Made by a program: the position numbers and the translations under genes
Part shown: piece by piece, positions 22,019 through 36,941 of the stretch
Layout of the letters: every line of letters begins with the position of its first letter
Position numbering within the stretch: position 1 is the first letter of the stretch
Notes under the pieces: model-generated
Told to the model about the DNA's origin: nothing
Seen by the model: the letters and a program-made list of their open reading frames with translations, nothing else
The model's database searches: none
Origin: Euglena gracilis
Lineage: Eukaryota; Euglenida; Euglenophyceae; Euglenales
Assembly (NCBI GenBank): GCA_039621445.1
Contig: CP154956.1
Location: 19,247,295 to 19,311,294 of the forward strand
DNA: 64,000 nt
Direction of reading: 5' to 3'

Positions 22019-23784
22019 CACATCCACAATCAAGAGAAAATCACATCAGCTGATGCATTCCATGATCGCGAAATATCTGGGGCCACGGTGGGCAGATGGG
22101 GTGCTGCATTCTAATGGTGTGGTGTCTTCTAGTCAGTCGCACCCCCCCCAACGCTCCCCTGAAGGTTCCAGTTGTTGAAACGACGATGCCAGGGGCCAAA
22201 AAAGTGGTCATTTTCAGGGGGGGTTTGGGGAGGCCCAGCCGGGACCCAAAACCGACCCCCCCTCGCAGTAGGTGCGCCCTTCGTGCTGGCACCCCCGCAG
22301 CACCTCTCCCGGACTGTTCAAAAGAGCCCTGGTTCTGCTGGCGATCGTGTGGCGGTGTTCACATTTTCATCTTCAAATGCAAAAAAACGTGTCATCCATG
22401 CCTGGTTTGCTGTGACATGTCTCCCCCCCCCGGCTCACACCCAATTTCCTCCCCCCCCCCTGCCCCATCCCTGAGCCGCGGGTTGGGTCGTGTGCCGGCC
22501 GCCAGGCGGTTGCAGGAGGAGATCCCGGCCATCACGGCCGTGGAGCAGGTCAACGCGGAGAAGCCTGGCCTGCCGCTGACCCCAGAGAACGTGGAGCAGG
22601 TCCGCCTCGGGGGGGGGGGGGCAGCCACAGTGGGGACCACTCCTGTGAGCTGCTGCATCCCACAAATCCGGGGAAAGGGCCCGGCCGATGCTTTGCCTCG
22701 ATTTGTCTGAATGGACCGCGGTGGCTGCCGTCGGTTTGGCATCCAATGAGGGGCGGGGGGTGGCAGAGTTGAACGTCCGACAACCGGGTACTCGGAGGAA
22801 GGGGCAGCGGACAGCAGTGTGACGCGAATAGCCCTGGGCCTGGGGTGCTGCCGGAGGGGAGGGGAGAGGAGGACTGGGCAGGACAGTTTATTATTATTAT
22901 TATATATATATATGTATGTATGTATGTATATATATATATATGTATATATATCTATATATATCTATATATATATATATATCTATATATATATCTATTATAT
23001 ATCTATATCTCTATATATCTCTATATCTCTCTCTCTCTCTATATCTATATATATCTATCTCTATATATCTCTCTCTCTATATATATATATATTATTGGAC
23101 GGGTGGCCGGGAGGTTGAGCACCCCCGCCCACCCCCACCACAGGCCATTCCTTTCTTTCTGCTATGGGAGGCGCTTGGTGAATATTGCCAGGAGGGGGGG
23201 GGGGTGGGCGACCCCCCGCCAGGCTTTCCCATCCTGTCGCGGCAGTGCAATGTCGGTTGGTGCACAGGTGCTGGCACAGCTGCGGCCGTTCCTCGCCGGG
23301 GCCGGGGGCGGGGACCTCGCCCTGCAGTCCGTCGACGCCGGCATCGTGAAGGTCCGCCTGACGGGCCCCGCCAAGAGCATTATGGGCAGGCCGCCGCCTG
23401 GGCTGTCGGGCAGCCGGGGGATTCCTATCGTTGATGTCGATGCCATTTCCGCACGAAAACCCACCCACACTCACACCCATTCCCACACACTCGCACACCA
23501 ACACCAGACCGCCCACACACGTACGAGCACAAGCACACACCCACACCCACACCCACAGTTGCACATACCCACACACCCGCAAACCCACAGCTGATACCGA
23601 AGAAAAAGTTCTTTAAACGTCCGGGTACCAAACCCCACATTTTGCATAAACCGCACCACACCACACCACATCTGTTGCCCATAGCAATCCATCGGGCTGC
23701 CGCGTGCGCGGGACCATCCGGGTGTCCCTCGTCCAAAAGCTGCGGGAGAGTATCCCCGACATCCTGGCGGTGCAGCTGGTGTAG
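16157..23784 (+). CDS. NFU: Plastid-type NifU-like Fe-S scaffold protein NFU, 11 exons, with a signal-peptide-like leader
   Basis: Exons: 16157-16176, 16962-17029, 17989-18035, 18774-18846, 19408-19478, 20393-20432, 20775-20827, 21737-21792, 22506-22599, 23268-23404, 23685-23784 (TAG). All joins are GT-AG and in phase, giving about 252 residues. The start MKSLGGR abuts a perfect GTAAGT donor. The next exon supplies a hydrophobic core ([18 protein letters not shown]), then comes an Arg/Ser/Ala-rich stretch ([13 protein letters not shown]). Two Nfu domains follow. The first, from LTEENVQ, has [11 protein letters not shown] and the cluster-binding CGSC in [13 protein letters not shown]. The second, after LTPENVEQ, has lost the cysteines (TGPAKSIM), as in plant CNFU proteins, and ends [16 protein letters not shown] proteins assemble Fe-S clusters and pass them to plastid apoproteins. 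The last intron is the weak point: the canonical sites add about 15 residues that homologues lack. Confidence 0.88.
16687..16918. mobile_element. hAT-like miniature element, copy 4, in NFU intron 1
   Basis: Ends CAGGGGTTTTTTTAG and CTTAAAGAAACCCCTG are inverted. Flanks ATTCTCAT and ACTCCCAT match at 6 of 8 positions. The core has CGGCGCCGAAGGCGCCG between an AT-rich stretch and C/G runs. It ends 43 bp before the acceptor of NFU exon 2. Confidence 0.7.
17337..17772. mobile_element. hAT-like miniature element, copy 5, in NFU intron 2
   Basis: Perfect 17-bp TIRs CAGGCTTTTGCTTAAGG with an 8-bp duplication ATTGCTTT (17329-17336 and 17773-17780). The interior carries GCTGCAGCTAGTCC, GGCTAGCTAGTGG, two CGGCGC hairpins and AAAATGGCCAAAAATG. 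The same interior occurs in the opposite orientation at 63491-63954. Confidence 0.85.
19742..20045. mobile_element. Foldback repeat, GGGAAACTGTCA family, copy 3, in NFU intron 5
   Basis: Begins CATACCCCCC...GGGAGGCTGTTATGCCCGAG and ends GACGGTTTCCCGGGAAGGAG then GTAGGTACC. It holds five or more internal units of the GTCAGG/GGTACC type. It is longer than the other copies, so the internal units appear to have multiplied. Confidence 0.65.
20060..20112. repeat. (TC)n(TG)n microsatellite
   Basis: A CT-rich run passes directly into a GT run; it lies inside NFU intron 5. Confidence 0.9.
21944..22017. repeat. (AT)n microsatellite
   Basis: Nearly pure TA repeat with two TATGTA interruptions, in the NFU intron before exon 9. 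Confidence 0.95.
22893..23094. repeat. TATA/TATC/TATG microsatellite
   Basis: Mixed TATA, TATG and TCTATA units, in the NFU intron before exon 10. Long Tyr/Ile ORFs through it are artefacts of the repeat. Confidence 0.93.
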
Positions 23785-24241
23785 CCCACTGCCCCGCCCA
23801 CCTCCCCATCCCACCACCCTCTCCTCTGCGCCCTCCCTGTGCTGCGATGCTGACTGTGTCGCGCGCGCCGTCGCAGCCGGCACGCCAGTCACCGCCCATT
23901 TCCCACGGCCACCAACCCTCCCGCCTTCTCCTCCCCCTGCCGTGGGGTTTGCCTTTCCCGCAGCAACAGGCTGGGGATCCGCCTGCCCCTCAGTTCCACT
24001 GGTTTCTTTTGTCCCCTGTCTTTCCCCTCCCACAACTGTCACCATTTCAAAAGTGGAACAGTATCTCAATTGCCACCCTGGCTTGAAGTTATCGACGGGG
24101 TTTGAGTGGGAGAATATGTACAACATGTATATGGGTGCTCGTACGAATGCATGTGTGCACATTGCATCATCCCCAGCCACACTCTTGGCTGTGCTGTATG
24201 CTTTGCCTGTGGGTTTGTGTGAGTGTGTGGCTGGGTGGCTG

Positions 24242-24276
24242 GCTGGCTGGGTGGGTGGGTGGGTGGGTGGGTGGGC
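24242..24276. repeat. (GGCT)n/(GGGT)n microsatellite
   Basis: Short GGCT units pass into GGGT units. Confidence 0.85.
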
Positions 24277-24347
24277 AGTGGGTGTATTTCCAAAGTGACC
24301 AAACCAATCCAGGTCTCTTTTGCCAACGTATTTATTGTTTTTTTCAG

Positions 24348-24580
24348 TGCTTCATTTGGATCAATGAAGTCGAGCTTGAAGCCAACAAAGAAAAGACAGA
24401 GTGAATGTGGCATCGTTCTCAGAATTGTCAAGGGACACGTGACCTGTCGACGCCCATTCCTGCACAGGCTGACCCCTTACTTTGTCTGTTTTCTTCGCGA
24501 TGTTAGCAGGTTTTGGCTTCCCAGACATACATTCGGGGCCATAGTGGATGCTGACCCTGCGGTGGCCACCTTGGCTTCCA
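24348..24580 (+). CDS. Putative exon ending at a GT-repeat donor
   Basis: TTTTTTCAG precedes the frame KKRQSECGIVLRIVKGH...RLTPYFVCFLRD, which ends TFGAIVDADPAVATLASM immediately before GTGTGTGCTG. A shorter exon from an internal AG near 24512 is equally possible. The exit phase is 0 and the exon at 26859 also starts in phase 0, so the two could belong to one gene across a 2.3-kb intron made largely of GT repeats. Family unknown. Confidence 0.35.
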
Positions 24581-24585
24581 TGGTG

Positions 24586-24637
24586 TGTGCTGTGCGCGCG
24601 TGTGTGGGTACATGCGTGCGTGCATGCGTGCGTGCGT

Positions 24638-24719
<82 letters not shown>

Positions 24720-24906
24720 GTGCGGGTGTGTGCGCGCCCGCGCGCGCGTGTAAGTGTGTGTGTGTGTGTGCGCGCGCACGCATGTGAGCGTGCATGCGCG
24801 CGCGCGCGTGTGTGTGTGTGTGTTGTGTTGTGTTGTGTTGTGTTGTGTTGTGTTGTGTTGTGCGGGTGGGTGGGTGGGTGGGTGTGGGTGTGCATGTGGG
24901 TGGTGT
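24586..24906. repeat. (GT)n with GCGT variants, then (TGTTG)n and (GGGT)n
   Basis: A GT run of about 70 bp is flanked by alternating purine-pyrimidine GCGCGC patches. A (TGTTG)n run near 24822-24860 and (GTGGG)n follow. Confidence 0.95.
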
Positions 24907-25224
24907 GTGCAACGCCGCGCGCTCTCGCATGCATATTCCATTTGTTCTTATCTTTCCAGTTCAGTTCAGTCAAGCCGGTGTTTTTTTCGCTTGTGTGTGT
25001 TCCTTGGGAGTGTGTCTGTTCACCTGGGGTCTTTTGCGGTTCGGTTTCCTTTTGGCTGGGTGTGCTGGGCTGTGTTTTGTGATTGCTCCCCTCTTCTGTG
25101 CCAGGCATAGAAAAGGGGTGCGAGGTTGGCGGGGCGATCCCCAAGTGGGGAGTGACGCAAAGCATTTCTCACAAGGTTGTATTTGGAGGACGTTGCAAGT
25201 GGGTGCATTTTTGGCTGCCGCATG

Positions 25225-25225
<1 letters not shown>

Positions 25226-25276
<51 letters not shown>

Positions 25277-25342
25277 CCACCCACCCACATGTGCGCGCAC
25301 GCACACATACACACACACACCGGGCACACACACACATAGCCC

Positions 25343-25409
<67 letters not shown>

Positions 25410-25413
25410 GTGC

Positions 25414-25444
<31 letters not shown>
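25226..25444. repeat. (CA)n then (GT)n inverted microsatellites around a small palindrome
   Basis: About 50 bp of CA repeat, a spacer with ACACCGGGC...GCCCGGTGT, then about 100 bp of GT repeat on the same strand. The two arms are reverse complements, so the block can fold into a long hairpin. Confidence 0.9.
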
Positions 25445-25445
<1 letters not shown>

Positions 25446-25531
25446 TGGCGCACATGTGTGATTGTGGTTGAGTGGGTGAATGGGTGGGTGGGTGTGGGTC
25501 GGTGTAGATGTGTGTGTGTGTGTGTTTGTGC

Positions 25532-25563
<32 letters not shown>

Positions 25564-25574
25564 GTGTGTGTGCG

Positions 25575-25648
<74 letters not shown>

Positions 25649-25649
25649 C

Positions 25650-25680
<31 letters not shown>

Positions 25681-25709
25681 CGCGTGTGTGTGTGTGTGTG
25701 TGCGCGCGC

Positions 25710-25756
<47 letters not shown>

Positions 25757-25820
25757 GGCACACATGTGTGATTGTGGTTGAGTGGGTGGGTGGGTGGGTG
25801 GGTGGGTGGGTAGGTGAGAC
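25445..25820. repeat. Duplicated (GT)n plus GGCACACATGTGTGATTG unit
   Basis: The sequence TTGGC(G/A)CACATGTGTGATTGTGGTTGAGTGGG occurs at about 25445 and again at about 25755, each time after a long GT run and before GGGT repeats. This indicates a tandem duplication of about 310 bp. Confidence 0.85.
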
Positions 25821-26858
25821 GGAGCACCGACCACCAATTTCTCGCACAGCCAATTTTCAGGGTTCGGCTTCAGCACACCTCCCCAAATCTTTCGGTCAAT
25901 ATCCTCAGTCTAAGTTGATGAGACAGCCATTTAGGGGGGATCTAAACAAATATGCTGGATGGTGTATATACCATATGCTGTGGTGGTTGCATTGGCACTG
26001 GTATTTGATATTCATCGCGATGCATGTGCCTGCGTGGCATATGTGCATGTGTGCACATCCGTACGCATGCGTGTGGTTGTGAATAAGCATAATAATTGCA
26101 CAGCGAACCACGGCACTCATGAGCAACGCTTTGCTCGCGATTATGACGGGTTGTTTCTCACCCAGGGACTTGGGCTGGTGACATCAGAGACCGGATTTGA
26201 ATGATTGCATTGTCGTGCAGGTTCCAGTTTCGTTTTGAAACTTCTCTTGTTTAACTTCCATACGCTTTTGATGAATGGACATCAGGGTTTCTGCCCTCCC
26301 TCCCCCGTGTCGGGCCACCAAAGAGCCCTGTCGCCAGCACCCTTGGCAGGGTTCAGGCAAGCCCAGGCGGGCACCAGCACCTCCAGGGCAGTATGGGAAC
26401 CGGCCAAACAGCCAGGGTGGTGGGGGGGGGTCGACCACCCCCCACCCCCTCTTCCCATGTTTCCGGAAGCACCAACTTTCGACCCCAAAAATTTTTTTCC
26501 GCCCGCCTTCGGCACTGGGAAAAAAATGTTAGAAAATGTGTGAAAATGCTGTGGTGGGTGGGGGGGTCGACCCCCACCAGGCCTCCCCGTTCCCCCCCAG
26601 CACCGCTGGTTCCCATCCGTTCGAGCTGGAGCTGTGGCATTTGGTTACTGGCAGATGCTGCTCACTTGCAGTTTCCTTCTTTTTTTCTCGCTTCTCAATT
26701 GTTTTTTGGTGGGTGTTGCCCTGGTTCAACAAAGCGAAAGCCCCGATGCGCCGGAAATGTGCGTTCCATTTTGAGCACCGGCAGCCCGCTTCCAACTTTC
26801 CCCCCTTTTCCCTGTTCCTGGCTGTCCCCCCTGGGCTTGGCCCCGGGTGTCCTCGCAG
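25821..26858. other. Spacer with one repeat copy
   Basis: About 26380-26610 is a C/G-run repeat with CAGGGCAGTATGGGAACC at its left end and GGTTCCCATCCG near its right end. It is related to the element at 62100-62738. No coding frame is supported in the rest. Confidence 0.45.
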
Positions 26859-31640
<4,782 letters not shown>

Positions 31641-32956
31641 GTGGCAAGCTTTGGGCCGTGCGTTTTCTGAACAGTTGAGTGATTTGGTTCGGCTGGTGTG
31701 TAAAGTGGAGGGCTTTCTGTGCAGTCATTTACTAAAAAAAAGAATGGAACACGCAAACCCCTCAGGAATATCCAAAATCCCCCGAATTATGTAACCCAAA
31801 CTGAGTAATGTTTTTATTTCTGAAAAATGAAATACCCGCCATTTTTGTCAATGTTGAAAACAAACATGGGCAAAAGGTGTTTGTTGATCTCTTCCTCCCT
31901 CTCTTCTGTCCTCCCGTCTGTCTTTTTAAATGCTAAAGTTTTCAGAAATTCTGAAAGGTTTTTAAGGTTTTTTAGGTTCGTTTTTCCAAGGGTGGTCCAA
32001 GGACCGTCCAGGCATCGAAGGGGTTCCAGGTCCAAAAAAAAAAAGGTTGAAACCTCTATTTTCCAGTTTGGGTGGATTTCCAGTGTTCCAGCAATGCGAG
32101 GAAGCACTTTTTCTTGATATTTTTTTTTCATTGGAGTTGGCTTTTTTTGCTGAGAGTTTGCAATTTCATTTTTGTTGAGTTGGAGAAAAGTTTTTTTTTG
32201 CCAGGACGATTTTTTTTAGGATTTTTAAGGGTTCTTTGAGGCACTTTGGGCAAATTTTTAACCCATTTTTTACCGGTTTTTTAAGGCGCTTGAAGGAAAT
32301 AATGCCTGCATCATAGTCATCGTCTTGTTTCCTCACCTAGTGAAAAATCCGTGGAATCGGAGAGAATGACGCTGTTCCAGAGTCCAGAGGAGAACGCCCT
32401 TTAACAGCACGATATTCAAATATATTCGAATATTCGCGAAGAACGTCCGGGACGTCGAAAACGTCCCCCACCCTAATTTGGCCAAAGCCAAATCTGAACA
32501 CCTTTTTTTTTGTGTTTGAAGCAGCCCTGGCCAACTTCCCACCCTCCTAGTCTTGTGCTCATCTTCCACCCCACCAGCGCCTTCGCGATACTTCCCTCTC
32601 TCCCTCGCCGCCCCCCCCCTGCCTCCCTTCCCGCATGCCTCCCTATCCCGAACCATTTCATCAAAATTCTCCAGTGTACCGCGCTCGAACACATCCGTCT
32701 CCTGCCATCCTCAATCCTCTCAAAGCGGTTTGGTGCCAGTGGTTGTTGTGCATTTGCGCTCCACCCGGATGCGGCGCATTCTGGAAGCCTGATAAAAAAT
32801 TAATCGGGTTGCCTGTGGGGTGCCTGTGGGGCGAGGAAAGATTAGAGCATTCGCTGGTCAGCTCTTGGGGGGCGGATCAACAAAAAAAAAATGGCAAACA
32901 TCACTCTGCAAATAATTATTTTACGGATTGAAGCTTTTTTCCCCTTTGATGTTCAG
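31641..32956. other. Spacer or intron, no gene seen
   Basis: T-rich. It has a short near-palindromic AATATATTCGAATATTCGC patch near 32417-32436 and no C/G-run elements, which is unusual for this window. Confidence 0.4.
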
Positions 32957-33056
32957 GGAAAAAGAAGAGCAGCTCGGCACGACTGCGGAGAATCTTTTGC
33001 TGACCTTTGCGAAGGCACCCTCAATGCTGGGCGAAAACAAAAAAAAACGCTTTTTT
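32957..33056 (+). CDS. Putative exon, unrecognised
   Basis: GATGTTCAG precedes the frame EKEEQLGTTAENLLLTFAKA then PSMLGENKKKRFF, with a GT near 33057. It reads as a helical segment. The entry phase is 2, which does not fit the exit phase 1 of the exon at 31534-31640, so either an exon between them is missing or it belongs to another gene. Confidence 0.35.
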
Positions 33057-33289
33057 GTGTTTGTTTACTTTTTTTTGTCGTTTTCCCCTGCCGATTTTGG
33101 GGGTTTTTGCCTGAGAATCCATTTCTATGAAAAATGCCGCGTTTTGGCCCCACTTTCCCTCGAGAGAAAGGATTTGTCATTTTTTTGGCATTTTTGCATT
33201 TTTCAGTCAACAAAATGCTTATTTTTATAATTTTTTATAAGAATGAAACATTTCCTGTAAGGTTTTTGGGCCCCGCACTAATGTGGTAT

Positions 33290-35045
33290 CTTTACATTTG
33301 ACTGTTTCAGCCTCTGCGGAGGCTGATTGCGTGGGAACTGAGGCTCGTACTCCCTCGCGAAAAACCGACAAGAGAGGAAGGCCCACCCCGGGCGAAGCAC
33401 AAAGACCTTGCGAGGCCATGCCTTACTCGCCGGCAGTTTGCTGTGCGATTGCACGCTTCGCTAGGTTAGGAGTCTCTGCTTAGTTCCGCCTCGCCGGAGT
33501 TGGCTGACGATGCTGCTCCGACTTGGTGAAATGGCTTCTTGCCCCTTTGGGGGGCCCCTCCCTCTGCCCCCCCCTGGCCCCCATTTTCTTACCGAGGGCT
33601 CTTTAGGACAAATTTTCTTTTACGGGTGGGGGGATCGGGCTCACAAAGTCATTTTGCTTCGCCCTCTCCCGTCCCCCTTTTCGGCTTTCCTCGAGGGAGT
33701 ACGAGACGCCTCGGGCTCCGCACTTTGCCCTTGTGAGGCAAGATTTTGCACTGAAATGAGGTGGGCCAGGGCATTTTCAAAAGCACCTTGGGCACCAAGC
33801 CGTTGTCAAGTGGGCTGTAAAAGCTTCCACCTCCCTCCAAAGGCCAATTTCACAAACTTCTTGGGCAGAAAGGGCCAATTTTTTGAGTAAACCAACTCCT
33901 GCCCCTCTGTTGGAGTGGGCCCCACACCTGGGGGGTCAACCCATGGTTGGCCAAAATTACTTTTGTGACCGAAGCAATGGTATCTGCACTTATGGCCCAG
34001 TTTTTTGTTGCCTGGGGAAGCAAATAAACCTGTTTCCAAATTTTTGAAATGTTGGAATTGCTGTCTTATCCAGTGAAAAAGTTGAAGGTCTGAAGAGCAA
34101 TCCCCCTGTCCATTTCCATCTGCTTACGGGGTCTGCAAGGCAGTCTTTTGAAGGCACCCAGCTGACCTGGAGGTTTACCTGTTTTTCCATGCACATTTGA
34201 AAAATTGTCTTGGCATTTTGTTGAAGGGGTACTTTCTGCCCCCCCCCCCCCCTGGGTTCAGGTAATAATAAATTGCCTGGTTGTCTACGGACAAAGAAAC
34301 TGTTTCTCCAGGTTTGCTGAAACTTTTCACAGTGCTGATTGCTGCACTGAGCTCCTTTACATTTATGTGTAAAATGGAGTCTTTTGTCCAAAATTCCTGC
34401 ATAACTTCTGCTGTGGATGTCGACCCCCCCCAGGCATGGGTGCTGCTGTTTGAGTGCAACTCCCTGGTTGCACTTTGGGGGAAGGCTCTGCCCCCCCAGG
34501 TGTCCAGCAGAATTTTTATTTCCCTTAATTGGACCTTGATTTCCTGGGAAATGGGGTGTTTTGAGTCCCAGGGTGCTGTGGAATTTGCCACTAAAAAACT
34601 TGTCAGTATAGGGCCATTAGGTTGCATCTTATTTGACCCAAAATGGCAGCCATGTTGTCTTTTTTGCACAATTTTTCCCAGCTCCTTTTTTATGGTTTTG
34701 ACTTTTTAAGGGGGCACCTGTAACTTTCCATCGTGGAAGTTTAGTTGAAAACCCAGATGTGTTACCACTTGTGTGGGCTGCACGGTGGAGTGTTTTACAT
34801 TGATTTTGAACCCTGAATTCAGCAAATCTTTGATGACTCTGTTCACGTGACTTTGTAGAATGTTTTGGGTGGGGGCCACCAGCAAAATGTTGTCCAGGTA
34901 AATAAACACCTGGATTCCCCTTTTTCTGCACAGCTTTTCGAAAGTTTTCATTACTGACATGAAAACAAAAAAAATTTGGGGCATTACATTTAGCCCAAAG
35001 CAGCCTGCTTTAAATTACCAAGTCTGCCCCCCCACCTGATGCCTT
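33290..35045 (-). mobile_element. DIRS-like retrotransposon, internally deleted and 5'-truncated copy
   Basis: On the minus strand a reverse-transcriptase C-terminal part (34984-34706) is followed by an RNase H part. The 3' terminal region (about 33300-33770) has the same inverted-repeat motifs as the neighbouring full element: GGCGAAGCACAAAGACCTT against AAAGTCATTTTGCTTCGCC, and GGGAGTACGAG against CTCGTACTCCC. Sequence before the RT palm is missing, and no tyrosine recombinase lies between RNase H and the 3' end. Confidence 0.75.
33990..34984 (-). pseudogene. Broken DIRS reverse transcriptase / RNase H
   Basis: The first open segment (34984-34706) has the RT active-site block as FIYLDNILLVAP: the usual second Asp of YLDD is Asn. 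The RNase H region continues in another frame (34669-34175; TKDSILHINVKELSAAIST, VSLSVDNQAIYYYL). It shifts again near a C-run at 34239-34252 into a frame reading KQVNLQVSWVPSKDCLADPV. At least two frame breaks and the altered catalytic residue mark it as inactive. Homopolymer length error could explain the second break but not the Asp-to-Asn change. Confidence 0.75.
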
Positions 35046-35090
35046 AAAAATGGCCTTAGTCCTGGACTGAATGGAATATTAAAATAGGCA

Positions 35091-35266
35091 TAACCCTAAC
35101 CCTAACCCTAACCCTAACCCTAACCCTAACCCTAACCCTAACCCTAACCCTAACCCTAACCCTAACCTTAACCCTAACCCTAACCCTAACCCTAACCCTA
35201 ACCCCAACCCCAACCCCAACCCCAACCCTAACCCTAACCCTAACCCTAACCCTAACCCTAACCCTA
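35091..35266. repeat. Interstitial telomere-type (CCCTAA)n block
   Basis: About 29 units of CCCTAA (TTAGGG on the other strand), with one CCTTAA and five CCCCAA variants. The block is flanked by the truncated DIRS copy on one side and the 3' end of the other DIRS copy on the other. It gives Arg-Val ORFs that are repeat artefacts. Confidence 0.95.
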
Positions 35267-35959
35267 TATATAGTCACTGTGAAGTTTTTAAAAATACTGG
35301 GGGTATTTTTTTAGCTTCCAAGTGAGCCCGTCGGTCGGCTTACCCCCGGCCACCATCCCCAAAGTAGCAAAAGCCGACCCGGGACACACAGTAGACCCGA
35401 AATCTGGGGCCCGAAAGGCGTTTGTTCTTCGCCCTTGGGGGCTCCGGAATTTTGCGCTTGCGAGGCCATGCCTTTTCTTAGGCAACCCCTTAAGTGGATG
35501 TCGGACGGCTGGTCGGACTCCCACGACAGAGGAAGGGGGAGGAAGGGACCACGAGGGCGAAGCACAAGAAGATGGTGAGGTCCTGCTTTCCTTGCCGGCT
35601 GTTTTGTTCTGGTGTGTGTGTGCGTGCGCGAGGGGTGCTTCTTACTGCGCCTTTGTTGCCGGAGTTGGCGATGATGAGGCCTCGTCCGACACCTTGGCGA
35701 AGTGGAACCGTCGTGGCCCCGCCCTCCCCCCCCTCTCCCATGGTTGCTTGGTGGGCCCCCCCCCCCTCGATGGGGATGGTTTTCTTTTTCTGGTGTGTTT
35801 CTGGGTGGGTGGTTGGGGCTGCTTGGTCGGGGGTCCCCTTTCTGGTTGTGATGTTTTTATTTTTCTGCTGATTTTTTGGGTGGGGGGGTTGGGCTCACCA
35901 TCTTCTTGTGCTTCGCCCTCGTGGTCCCTTCCTCCCCCTTCCTCTGTCGTGGGAGTCCG

Positions 35960-36941
35960 AGACCATTCGGGCTCCGCAGTGCGAGATGGTGAGGTACTGT
36001 GCACTCCCCTTTGGGCCATAATTTTTTGAATTTTTGAAACGACATTAAGTCTCAAATAATGAGCTTGGAAGGCCCCAAAATTTTTCCACTGACCCAGCTG
36101 CTGGACTTCTTCGACTTGTAAACCCGCATTCTTCCACCATAAAACCCCAGCCCCTCTGGTGCTGTGGGGTTTCCAGTGGGTGGTGTCCACCCCCCCCCTC
36201 TTGCAGAATTTCTCTGGTAAGGGAATTCACTCTTTCTGATGTCAAAGGTCTTTTACCATCCAAAGACCATAACAAATTATTTTTGTGCCCAACCATGTGG
36301 GCTGTCCTTTCCACATACTCTTTCAACAAATGCCAGGGGCTGATGAGGGGGGTGTGTGGCAAATTCAAAACTTCCTCCCATCTTGGGAATTGCCACCCTT
36401 TCCTTTGCAACAGAATGAAAATTTTTTCTCCCACAAAACTGATTTTTCGCTGGGTTCTGGCTAGATCAACCCCCCTGTGGAGGGCCAGAAGCCTCCAACA
36501 AATGATGAGTCTGTTTCTGAGCTCTTTCACAGACATTTCTGAGAGGGGCTTTGAATTTCTGATGATGCTGTCTAGCAATTCAGTGGGGTCCCTAAAATGG
36601 GCATACTTGCAGACATTGGAATTCCATTTCCTTTTCAATGGAGACAAAAGAGGGGAAAACCTCAATGACCCAAACCCTGGGAGTAACAGGGCTGCTGCAT
36701 ATGCATTTCTTGCAGTGTTAAGGCTGTGAACAGCCAAACCAAGGATGGCCTCAGCCATGTGGGGGACTGTGCAGTCCTGCAGGGGCACCCCTTTGTGCAA
36801 CAATTGGCCCACCAAGGCCCTGAAGGCTGAGTCATATCTCTTGACATTTCCCAGATTTTTTATGTAAGTGTCGATACTGGGCATCGAAACTTCCTGGGAT
36901 TGTAATATTTGCCTGGCACAATCAAGCAGGCCAAGTTCCAC
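35960..36941 (-). pseudogene. DIRS tyrosine recombinase, frameshifted
   Basis: The ORF from 36941 to 36045 reads through a helical core-binding part and LRNRLIICWRLLALHRGVDL, which carries the first catalytic Arg. The HxxR box and what follows lie in another frame (36190 downward): KPHSTRGAGVLWWKNAGLQV, then EEVQQLGQWKNFGAFQAHYL, with His, Arg and the nucleophile Tyr all present. The break falls at or next to the C-run 36190-36198. The enzyme would insert the circular DNA copy of the element by strand exchange. A one-base length error in the run could make the gene whole. Confidence 0.8.

Noticed and set aside
24360-25876. Long Cys-Val and His-Thr ORFs on both strands
   Set aside because: Translations of GT/CA repeats, not proteins.
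35056-35277. Arg-Val repeat ORF
   Set aside because: Translation of the (CCCTAA)n array.
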